Source: Boswellia sacra (taxonomy: Eukaryota > Streptophyta > Magnoliopsida > Sapindales > Burseraceae). From it: 64,000 bases of DNA. The position numbers were made by a program, and so were the translations under genes. Shown here piece after piece: positions 55,354 through 64,000 of the stretch. The notes beneath the pieces are model-generated. The model saw only the letters and a program-made list of their open reading frames with translations, had not been told where the DNA came from and did no database searches. Position 1 is the stretch's first letter, and every line of letters starts with the position of its first letter. Location: contig SNVD02013995.1 in the NCBI GenBank assembly GCA_013180625.2, forward strand, positions 1-64,000, read 5' to 3'.

Positions 55354-57192
55354 TCATGCAAGGCCCATTTCCATTGTAACTGGTAAAGTATCATTCTCAC
55401 CCAAGAATCCATGATTCAAATGATCTGGCAGTGACTTAAGCTCCAAGGTATTGTTTTTCGTCACAGAAAAAAGAAGTTTCTCATTAGATAAAGTAAATTG
55501 AATGTACGAAACATCATACCTATTTGTGGTTATTGCTATGGTCTCATCTAAGCTTGCCACATCTTCCTCCATTTCTTTGGACACTTGTATCAAAATTTCT
55601 GACTCCTTAGAATTTTCTGTCCCTATATGCTCACTAATAGCTACATCCAATCCATTCTTGCGAGTTAACTCAAAATATTGTTGTGGCAAAGAATCAACAA
55701 CGTCAACTGCAAAAACAGAATGTAAGTCACTAGAGTACCTCACTGCCTCAAGAATATTGAAACATATCACCTTGCCATCAAACTCTATGATGAGAGTGCC
55801 ATCATGAACATCAATCTTAGTTCTAACAGTTTTTGAGAATGGTCTCCGTAAAAGAATCGGAGTTGGATTAGGAGATGTCTCATCCTCTATTTCAAGGACA
55901 TAGAAGTTTGCTGGGAAAACCAATTGATTCACCTACACAAGCACATCTTCCACAACTCTTTTGGGATATGCATTAAAATGATCAGCAAGTTGAATGGTAA
56001 TACCAGTTTTCACAAAGGGTCTAAGATTTAAAGAAGCATAAATAGAATATGGCATGACATTAATAGATGCTTCTGAATCTAACATAGCTCTTTCAAACTT
56101 GGTTTTACCAATGGTGCATGGAATGATGATCGTACCTGGATTATTGCATTTCGGAGGAATTTTTCTTTGTAGTACAGCTGAAATATTTTCTCCCACACTT
56201 ACTTTCTCATTCCCTTTTAACTTTCTCTTGCTGGTGCATAACTCCTTGAGATATTTTGTATAACAAGGTACTTGCTCGGTAGCATCCAGAAGTGGTATAT
56301 TTATCTCGATTTTACGAGAAGTTTCCAAGATTTCTTGTTCTTGTTCCTCCTCCTTCAATTTTGCCAATCTGCTAGGCAAAGGTGGAGGAGTAACATAAGA
56401 AGGAATAGCAGTTTTAAGACTTACATCAGAGGATGATGTCTTGTTCATGGTGGAAGTGGTGTCATCTTCTTCATCAGTTTGTGATTTCTTTGGCAGGACA
56501 TCTAATTTCTCTCCATTTTGCAAAGTTATCGCACAAGAATTCTCTCTTGGATTGATCACCGTTTGACAAGATTATTCTTCTGAGCCTTGGCCCTCGAATT
56601 TGCTCATGCTAGTGGCCAATTGTCCCATTTGATTTGCCAGGTTTTGAATACTTGCCCCAGTTTCCTGCTGGAATTGCATTGTGTTAGTGGCAAGTGCATT
56701 AACAATATCCTGGAGTGACATACCTGAATTTTCTGGAGCTGGTTGTGGTGCTGGTTGTGGCATTGGTGGTGTTTGCATTTGAAATGGTTGCTGCACTCTA
56801 GGTTGATTAAAACCTTGTGGCCGATTTGGTATGGCATTTAGGGTGATTGGTTGATGATTCCAGTAACTAAAATTGGGATGATCTATCCATCCGGCATTGT
56901 AAGTATTAGAGAAGGGATCATACCATTGCCTTGATTGTCCTGGAAATCCACCCATGGCATTGGCTTGTTCCATATCTTTTTCTTGTAAAGTTGGATACAT
57001 GTCCATTGGATGCTCCATGGTAGAATATACCCCACATGCATAAGATTTCTGCATATGTCCTACAGCCATGTTTTTCACAAGAGAGGTTAGCTCAGAAAGT
57101 TGTTGTTCAATGTTCGGAGTGCTTACCTCATTTACTCTCCATGGTACTTGTGGCTCAAATCCGCTACTGAATTGATTGAAGTTTACTGCCAT
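55354..57192 (-). pseudogene. Element B gag-protease frame, broken by stops
   Basis: The ATG at 57192 (MAVNFNQFSSGFEP) begins the same gag as in element A. A TAA replaces a leucine codon after GSEE (about 56571) and a TAG follows DVLV (about 55930). Unlike A it keeps the protease stretch TIGKTKFERAMLDSEAS, but the catalytic D-S-G is D-S-E. The later part DFYVLEIEDETSPNPTPILL and the RT lead-in LKSLPDHLNHGFLGEND are present. There is no polymerase or integrase. Confidence 0.85.
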
Positions 57193-57296
57193 GTTGTCTA
57201 AACACAAACAATCAGAAAAGAAAAACAAAGAAAATATGAATCAACAATGAAAACAAAATAACAAATCGATTAGAAAATCAATCCCCGGCAACGGCG

Positions 57297-57432
57297 CCAA
57301 AAACTTGATGCGTTCGAAACTAGCAAGTATACTAGTCGCACAAGTAATAAAGTGATAAGTAAGACCAAAAACTTGATGCGTTCGAAACTAGCAAGTATAC
57401 TAGTCGCACAAGTAATAAAGTGATAAGTAAGA
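57297..57432. repeat. 68-bp tandem duplication across the LTR/primer-binding junction of element B
   Basis: The unit CCAAAAACTTGATGCGTTCG.. through ..AAGTGATAAGTAAGA is present at 57297-57364 and again, without differences that I can see, at 57365-57432. It spans the end of the 5' LTR and the first bases of the primer-binding region. Confidence 0.92.
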
Positions 57433-58801
57433 TATCGTTCCCATGAGGATTGATTCTAATTGAATTTGTTATTCGAAAGCAACAATAATAAACTAAACAG
57501 GGGGGGTTTTGTTGATTGATTAACTAAATTTAATACGAAAGCAAATGAAGAATAACACAAAGCAAAGTTAAATGGAGTGAAAAATCAATGAGAGACACTT
57601 GGTTAAGAGTTCATTCTCTGCCACAAGATATGAATTTGTGAATTAACATAGAATTGTAATCCAATTACAGCATTGAAGTTATCAACCGTAGATAACAACA
57701 AGCTCTGTTATCCCAATCTTTCCTTACTTTGTTGTTAAATAAAACAAGCTCTTTATTTAATCTCTATCCATTAAACAACCTAGAACAAGCTCTCTAAGTT
57801 TAATTCAATGGAAGCATTACGATGAGAAAGATAGGTTGATCTAAGCAATAATCACACAAGTTCGGATTATTTAACCTAGGTTGTATTTTCCAATTGCAAT
57901 CTCTGATCACAATTTTGCTACTAATGATTGGAAATTCATGACAATTACGGATCAAGATTTCTAATCTAGCAATAGACAACAACAGATTATATTCAGTTGG
58001 CCATTCCAAATACAATCAGTAAGCAATCATAAGCATTAGATATGGGAAAATACAAGCAACTTCAATTAGAGAATTGGATAACAATTTCTTACACAATCAA
58101 CTCACAAAATCCATATCAAGGGCTTTGAAATCACCCTCAACCAATTCAGATTTAGTTACACATATTCAATCAGAATAACAAATACAATACAGAGAAATTC
58201 CAGAATTGAAAAGGAAAGAAAGAACTTAGCAAATTCTTTGAAAATCTTCTTTGTAGATGAATCTTCTTGGAATTGTAGTTCCTCCTCTTTCAAAATCTTC
58301 TTTCTCCTTCAAGAACTCCAAGGGATGAGAGAAATCCAGAAATGCAGCCTCCTCCCACGTTTTCCCCTCTTCAAGTTATGAAAATAAAACCCTAAAATGT
58401 GTTTAAATACTCTGCTACAGTAACCTGCTACAGTGTCCCGTATTATACATGCTACAGTGATTTGTGGAATTACATTTCTATACTTCTCACACTGTTTTGA
58501 TTACAACTTTTGGTACACTGAATGGATTTATAAACCGTAAATTTCTCCAGAAAATAGACTTCGAGAGCTTTCCAACGGTATATAATATGTCATCGGGTTC
58601 ATTGTATATCAATACAATTAAATCCGAGAAGATGGTTGACTAGCAGAGGTGAAAATGAAGGGTTTTACTCCATTTTTGTGCAAGTTGCTCCAAAACTCCT
58701 ACAAATATCAAAACCACACAAAAACATAAAAATACCAAGGAATATAGCAAAGAAACATGGACGAATTAATATGAAAATGATATATAATTAGACACCTATC
58801 A
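57374..58801 (-). repeat. 5' LTR of element B
   Basis: 1,428 bp, close match to 49454-50871. It ends at the AGTCT duplication. The CACTGTAGCA-type repeats and TATA-like box of the element A LTR are conserved here. Confidence 0.9.
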
Positions 58802-58806
58802 AGTCT

Positions 58807-59022
58807 CAGAGCTTCAAATCTCTCCTCTCAATTACACCGCTCTTCTATCCTTAGCATTTTTTTCTCTATTTTTTTTGTCCCAATTCTCTTCCATTCCCTG
58901 TATTTCTTTTGTTCTTCAATCTCTCCTGTGGCTGCATGTGTGTCCTGGTGATGGTTATTATTATTATTATTATTATTGTCTACCTCCAATGTCGCTGCCA
59001 TTACCTTGGCTAATGGCCGATG
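58807..59022. other. Host spacer between elements B and C with an (ATT)n microsatellite
   Basis: The TTA repeat at 58955-58977 creates an asparagine run in a minus-strand frame (59040-58828). That frame has no recognised family and is probably fortuitous. The last five bases, CGATG, are the target duplication of element C. Confidence 0.5.
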
Positions 59023-60604
59023 TGTTGGAAGTTTAAACAAAACTTAAGAGTTTATTTAGAATTTAAAGTCTAAATTAAAATAAGATTAGAGTCCTAATTA
59101 GATTAGAAGACATGTTATGGAAGGATTGATAATCCTAGTTAATTATGGATAAAGATTAATTATTTAGATATTTTAGAATTATTAGTATTTATGGTTTGAG
59201 TAGGTTAGGATTGAATCTACTATATAAGTCTTTGTAATTTGTCAATTTTATTAAGAAGAAGTAATAAAGAGTTGAGAAGTGTTCAAGAGTCAATATCTTC
59301 TTCTTCATTAGGTTCTTGTGTTGCTTGATTGGTTGAGTAATTACTCTTCAACAAAGTGGTATCAGAGTAAGCCAAATTCCAACAAAGTGGTATCAGAGCT
59401 AGGTTGGAAGAGTTTGGGAGAAGCATCTCAGAGCTAGTTTGAAAGTGTCTGAGAGGAGCAGTCTCAGAGCTAGGCACAACGTAAAGATCCAAGGTCTCAG
59501 CAATTCATGTGTTATCCTTGGAAGGAATAGTTGAGTACCTGTGAGAGAAGCAGGCACAAAGAAAGAGCTAGATAGAGTCGAGCCAGGAAGGTCTCAGAGT
59601 TTATCAAAGCAAAGTTGGTAGAGTTAGGAAGAACCTACCAGAGTTGACAGAGCCAGATAAAGCCTATCAGAGTTGCTAGGAAGGCAAAGTCAAGGAAACA
59701 AATCAAGATGGAAAAAAACTTCCCAGATTTGATAGAAACAGGCACAACTTTGAGTATTGGAGAACTCAAATGCAAGCGAGTTTGAGTACAGAGGCATGTG
59801 GGAAGTTGTAAATCAAGGTTTTGAAGTACCAGCAAATCAAGCAACGTTAACACAAGAACAAAAGGAAATTATATTAAACATTTTGTTTATGAAGGCTTAT
59901 GGACTCAAATTTTTGCATAAAGATAAAAAAAAGTTTGGGTATGATCATAGAGACATATGTGAAGAAAAGAAAGAAGAAAAACAATTATGGTCATGGTTGA
60001 TAAATTATGCAAGAAAACCATATGAGGATATATGGGAAAACATGAAGGTAAGGTTGATTGCAAAGTCACTATATAGTCTTATTGAAGATCTTGTGTTTAC
60101 TTGGTTAATTAGAGAGCATAATAATTATAAAGTTATTCAAGAGGTATATGAAGATGCTCGTGATGACAAAAAAGGATTCGTCAACAATGTTTAAGAAGAA
60201 GTCCCAAGTCATTGTTTGGTTAAGCTTGGTTTAAGGGGGGGTATTGGAAGTTTAAGCAAAGCTTAAGAGTTTATTTAGAATTTAAAGTCTAAATTAAAAT
60301 AAGATTAGAGTCTTAATTAGATTAGAAGACATGTTATGGAAGGATTGATAATCCTAGTTAATTATGGATAAAGATTAATTATTTAGATAGTTTAGAATTA
60401 TTAGTATTTATGGTTTGAGTAGGATTAGGATTGAATCTACTATATAAGTCTTTATAATTTGTCAATTTTATTAAGAAGAAGTAATAAAGAGTTGAGAAGT
60501 GTTCAAGAGTCAATATCTTCTTCTTTATTAGGTTCTTATGTTGCTTGATTGGTTGAATAATTATTCTTCAACAAAGTGGTATCAGAGTAAGCCAAATTTC
60601 AACA
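59023..60604 (+). mobile_element. Element C: small copia-related non-autonomous LTR element (1.58 kb)
   Basis: CGATG at 59018-59022 and 60605-60609 flanks two LTRs of equal length (363 bp): 59023-59385 and 60242-60604. A primer-binding site TGGTATCAGAGCT (59389-59401, initiator-Met type) and a polypurine tract AAGGGGGGG (about 60233) are in place. The interior holds only a gag N-terminal remnant (HNFEYWRTQMQASLST and WEVVNQGFEVPANQATLTQ in different frames) followed by unassigned sequence to about 60194. There is no protease, integrase or RT, so it needs a partner element. Confidence 0.9.
59708..60194 (+). pseudogene. Element C gag remnant
   Basis: The block RNRHNFEYWRTQMQASLSTE followed, after a frame change, by MWEVVNQGFEVPANQATLTQ is the start of a copia UBN2-type gag. 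From about codon 40 of the 59757-60194 frame the sequence (KKKFGYDHRDICEEKKEEK and LWSWLINYARKPYEDI) is not recognisable gag. It may be diverged, or foreign sequence that replaced gag-pol. Confidence 0.6.
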
Positions 60605-60609
60605 CGATG

Positions 60610-62483
60610 CAATTGTTGCAAGTTGGCTGCATGATCATGGGATTTGCGACTGCTTTGTTCCAAATTTGGTTCTCTTTTGCCGTAGCATTGGAATGGGTGT
60701 TTGTTGATTGCGTTGCAGTGGGTTAATTGGTGTTAGATTTAACTTATTGATTTGAACTGTATTTATGGGTTTGTTTCTGGAAACCAAATTTGATGTGTTT
60801 GCAAAGAAGAGGTTCAAATTCTCAGAGGAGATTTGATATTCTCAGAGGAGAGAAATCTAGGAGAGAGTAAGGAACTACACTTTCTGAGCTTGTCATTGAT
60901 AAGATAAGGTGAAGGAGAGTGCAAGCGTCAGCAAATGGAAAAATCTTACGGGAAATGCTGACAGGCTGCTTTGCTGGTGGGTCCAGGTGCAAACAAATAG
61001 AGGGCAGATGAGCAGACGGAATGAAGTGCTTACTGGGGTTAGAACAGAGTTGTTATCTTTGTGGGGTGTTGTTGCTTTGACTCAGGCTGGTCTCTCCATT
61101 GTTTCAGGCGTAATTTCAATGGAGAAACAGAGAGTTTAGAAGCCAAATTTCATGCCGTTAGGTTCTTCTGCGTCAATGACAATTGTTCTGACGATGCAAC
61201 ATTTTTTTTTTTAAATTTTTGTTTAGAGGCAGAGAAACATCATATGCATTACTGAATAGCGATAATAAGATAAAAGAAAAAAAAGGAAATCTTCAAAAAA
61301 AAAGGTAAGAAATTCTTTGTTTCAATTTTCAAATATTTTATAATGTTTCATAGTTTTATTTAATTATTAATAAGTTTTCTTTTTTGTTATTATTTTTAAT
61401 TATAATATTTATTATCATATTATTATTGAATAAGACCAAATAGGGATTAAGTTTGTCTTTGTGTGGAAGATTCTCATTATTCTCAAACGACAATGTAGAA
61501 TTGGGGGTCAGTACGTGTCCAAGCCAAAGCTTGGAGAGGTTTGGGTACTTATACCAAACCGTTTCTCTCTTATATAAACTTCCTACCCTTTCGACCAATA
61601 TTTGATATAGATTAAACATATATGTTACTGCCATTAGAAACTAAATTGACACCTTCATTAATTGGAAATCTATCACATTAGCATATTTATTTTTGAAAGC
61701 CAAACATGTTACCCCCATTTCTGCATCACACAAAAATATTCCAGTTTATTAAATTATTTGCTAAAATCTAAAGTTCATGCAATATTTTATTAAAATCTAA
61801 AGTTCAAATAATTTGTAGGTGAAATTACAATTATGGAGGTTAATTAACAAAATGATTTACGAAAAAGTGGTATAGGATCATCTATGGTGGTATATATGCA
61901 TGTAGAAAAAGAAGATGAAGAAAACAAGTTTAGAGATGCCAATGCCGACCACAATGTTATGATTAATAACATTCTTTTAAAATAAAAGAAAATCCATTTA
62001 ATTTTAGTGATTCTTCTAAAATATTAGATGTCTTATTCAATACATAACCACTACACAACCGAATAAATAATTCAAAAACAGAAAACAAAAGAATTCTCCC
62101 TTGACCCACTTTCTTAGTCTTATTTGCCCGCAGCAAGAACCCAGGAGAAAAAGCGGTTGAGAGCAGTTTCCTTTCTCTTTCTTTATCATAAATAAAGCTT
62201 TTTTTTTTTTAACTCACTTTTTCTACCGGAGCTTTTCCTTGTCTACCTTATTACTTTCGACGACGGAGCTAGGGAAGAGACGAAATCGTACATATTGCGA
62301 ATTGCTTTGACTTTGAGAACATGCTTATCAGCTGCAGGGAAATTACTCCATCCATTCACATATAATTAAAAAAGAAAAACGAAAAAAAGTTAAAAAGGAG
62401 AGAAAACTGATAGATCAGAGCAAAGGGTATGATCTTGACTTAGATCAGAGAAAGCAGAGCAAAGTTGGTGATCAGATTCAGTG
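60610..62483. other. Intergenic DNA upstream of the TIR gene
   Basis: No supported gene. It has T- and A-rich runs (61204-61215, 62199-62210) and is probably the promoter side of the TIR-NBS gene toward its right end. Open frames at 60.5-61.3 kb show no family signal. It was also searched for TAF10 5' exons without success. Confidence 0.5.
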
Positions 62484-63653
62484 ATGTCTTTGAAGAGCAA
62501 TGAAGGCACTTCTTCTTTTTCTTCTTATTCTTTACGTGCATCATGGGAATACGATGTTTTTGTCAGTTTTAGAGGAGAAGACACCCGCAAGAGCTTCACT
62601 GATCATCTCTGCAGTGCTTTGGAACTAAAAGGGATCAATTTCTTCAGAGATGATGAAAATCTTGAGAGAGGCAAACCCATTTCTCCAGAGCTTCTCGAAG
62701 CAATCGAAGCATCAAGATTTTCCATTGTTGTCTTTTCAAATAACTATGCTACGTCATCCTGGTGCTTGGACGAGCTTCTTAAGATTGTTGAATGCACGAG
62801 AGAGATTGACCAAACTGTCATGCCCATTTTCTACGATGTGGAACCAACTGAGGTGCGTAAACAGACAGGGAGCTTTGGGAAGGCCTTTGAGGAACATCAA
62901 GAAAAAGGTGTTGAAGCAGAGAAACTAGAGAAATGGAGAGGAGCTTTGACAGAAGTGGCTAATCTATCTGGTTGGGATTTACAGGATGGGTATGTTTATC
63001 TTTCAATGCTGTGTTGGAGTTCGGAACGAAATTTAGATTTACTACATTTTATGAACATATTACAGTATTTAATCAATCAATTCATAGCACTTCTTAATTT
63101 ATTGTTAAATATGTGAAGATATATATTTAAAAAAAGAAGTGCGACTCTAAATTAATTAGTTAAATCAATAAATTTTCCTGTTGGTGTTAATGATGGGTGC
63201 CTAGTATGTGTGTGTGTGTATATTCTTCTAGATGATGAATAGTATTGAATAATTTTATCAGGATAACAAGCATATTATTAAGGATGCAGAGTACCTCAAT
63301 TACCTTATCCAAGGACATTAGGACCCACTATCAATTTTAGATTTGGTATTTATGAAAATTCCTTTCTTAGGAACCAAACATCTGTGTATTTATTCAAAGT
63401 ATATCTTACTCAGATATAAACCCTTTTTAAGCATCCGGATTACATATATAGTCAGAATATAAATGAAAAAAAGAGTTACTTAATGTTAGTTCTTTCTATT
63501 GTCTTTGCAGCCATGAGGCGACATTTATCAAAAAGATCGTAGAAGAAATATGGAATAAAATGAGCCATTCAGTTTCCAGTGTTTCCAAGGGCTTGGTGGG
63601 AATAGATTCTGTTTTGGGAGAAATGATCGATCTATATTTAGATATGGGTTCAA
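62484..63653 (+). pseudogene. TIR-NBS(-LRR) disease-resistance gene, 5' part, interrupted by an LTR
   Basis: The ATG at 62484 starts MSLKSNEGTSS. Exon 1 (62484-62989, donor GATGG|GTATG) encodes a full TIR domain: YDVFVSFRGEDTRKSFTDHL, INFFRDDENLERGKPISPEL, SRFSIVVFSNNYATSSWCLD, and PIFYDVEPTEVRKQTGSFG. The conserved catalytic-type glutamate region of plant TIR NADases is present in SSWCLDEL. Exon 2 starts at 63511 (GTCTTTGCAG) with HEATFIKKIVEEIW, then KGLVGIDSVLGEM and LDMGS, the normal lead into the NB-ARC P-loop. There it breaks off into LTR sequence at about 63654. Expression could give at most a TIR-only protein, which does exist among plant immune proteins. Confidence 0.85.
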
Positions 63654-64000
63654 TGATGAGCTCATGCATGACATGCATGAGTTCTAGAATTCTGATGAGC
63701 TCATGCATGACATGCAGAGCTTCTAGATATCCCTCCCATGTCAAAGGGAGGTGAGGGTTAGGTGAACTACCCACTTAACTTTGTTGAAATTTCATGCAGA
63801 ATTTTTCCTATAAATATGAGACGAATTCTGCCTTGTTTGTAATTCAGAGTGACTCCAGAGAGAGTTGGATTCTAGAACCAGAGAGTTCTGAGAGTGTGAG
63901 AGAGCCAGGAGAGCTCCAGGAAATTATTTAGGGGAGTTTTTGTGTAACTCTTGTATATTAAATTTTCTCTGTTAATACAAGTTAATTTTCTCCCAAAATC
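63654..64000 (+). mobile_element. LTR inserted in the TIR-NBS gene, cut by the window edge
   Basis: It starts TGATGAGCTCATGCATGAC and repeats this 39-bp unit at 63693. It then has a TATA box CCTATAAATATGAGAC (about 63808) and the GTGTAACTCTTGTATATTAA..CTCTGTTAATACAAG run that often ends transcripts in copia-type LTRs. Internal sequence is outside the window, so the family is inferred from LTR layout only. Confidence 0.65.

Larger units (their letters stand above)
49454..58801 (-). mobile_element. Element B: related copy of element A in opposite orientation
   Basis: AGTCT at 49449-49453 and 58802-58806 flanks the element. On the minus strand the 5' LTR is 58801-57374 (with a further duplicated edge to 57306) and the 3' LTR 50871-49454. 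The order is the same as in A: gag-protease (57192-55354), virus-like NABP (54731-54180), G-box repeats, LOG (53564-52914), non-coding 3' region, polypurine tract. The LTRs differ from those of A at many scattered sites, and its own duplication differs, so B is a separate insertion of a sister element. Confidence 0.93.

Noticed and set aside
58828..59040. Minus-strand frame with an asparagine run and a short N-terminus
   Set aside because: The run is an (ATT)n microsatellite, the start lies inside the LTR of element C, and no homology was recognised. It was considered as a TAF10 first exon but does not contain the conserved histone-fold residues.

Overview
This is a stretch of plant nuclear DNA, almost certainly from a eudicot. 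The genes are intron-rich with GT-AG junctions. There is a TIR-type resistance gene (a class abundant in eudicots), a plant vacuolar ATPase subunit A of exactly the expected length, and plant lineages of LTR retrotransposon. A woody eudicot such as Citrus is my guess only; nothing here proves it.

Host genes. (i) The 3' exons of an oil-body-type class 3 lipase (316-1645, +). (ii) A decayed F-box/LRR gene (2448-3582, -). (iii) A complete V-ATPase subunit A gene (15148-22643, -) with 20 coding exons summing to 1,872 nt, i.e. 623 residues. (iv) The last three coding exons of TFIID subunit TAF10 (30884-31902, -). (v) The start of a TIR-NBS resistance gene (62484-63653, +), cut by an LTR at the window edge. 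(vi) A short LRR-gene relic near 13.3-13.4 kb.

Mobile DNA. The left half holds a truncated Tat-type LTR (4318-5355), a hAT/Tip100-like element with near-perfect 8-bp target duplication (5660-6292), a candidate MITE, a 5'-truncated L1-type LINE bounded by a 14-bp duplication (6644-9350), three tRNA-derived SINE copies, and a rearranged Ty1-copia element (24478-28358). The right half (33.4-60.6 kb) is a nest. A non-autonomous Tat-lineage element (33466-49151, duplication TCACT) carries inside it a second LTR element, here called A (38478-47573, +, duplication GGTAA). Immediately beyond lies a related copy in opposite orientation, B (49454-58801, -, duplication AGTCT). A small copia-related element C follows (59023-60604, duplication CGATG).

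The most interesting system is the A/B family. These Athila-like elements keep gag, a protease remnant and the first part of a reverse transcriptase linker, but no polymerase or integrase. In the space before the 3' LTR they carry two extra genes. One is an intronless LONELY GUY (LOG) cytokinin-activating enzyme, intact in B and broken in A. The other is a 184-residue protein with an arginine-rich block and a four-cysteine cluster that resembles the nucleic-acid-binding proteins of flexuous plant viruses (carlavirus/mandarivirus type); it is open in A and broken in B. Three 67-bp tandem repeats, each holding a CACGTG G-box, lie between the two genes. I infer a retroelement family that captured a host growth-hormone gene and possibly a viral regulator gene. 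A and B together form a roughly 9-kb inverted repeat with a 1.9-kb spacer.
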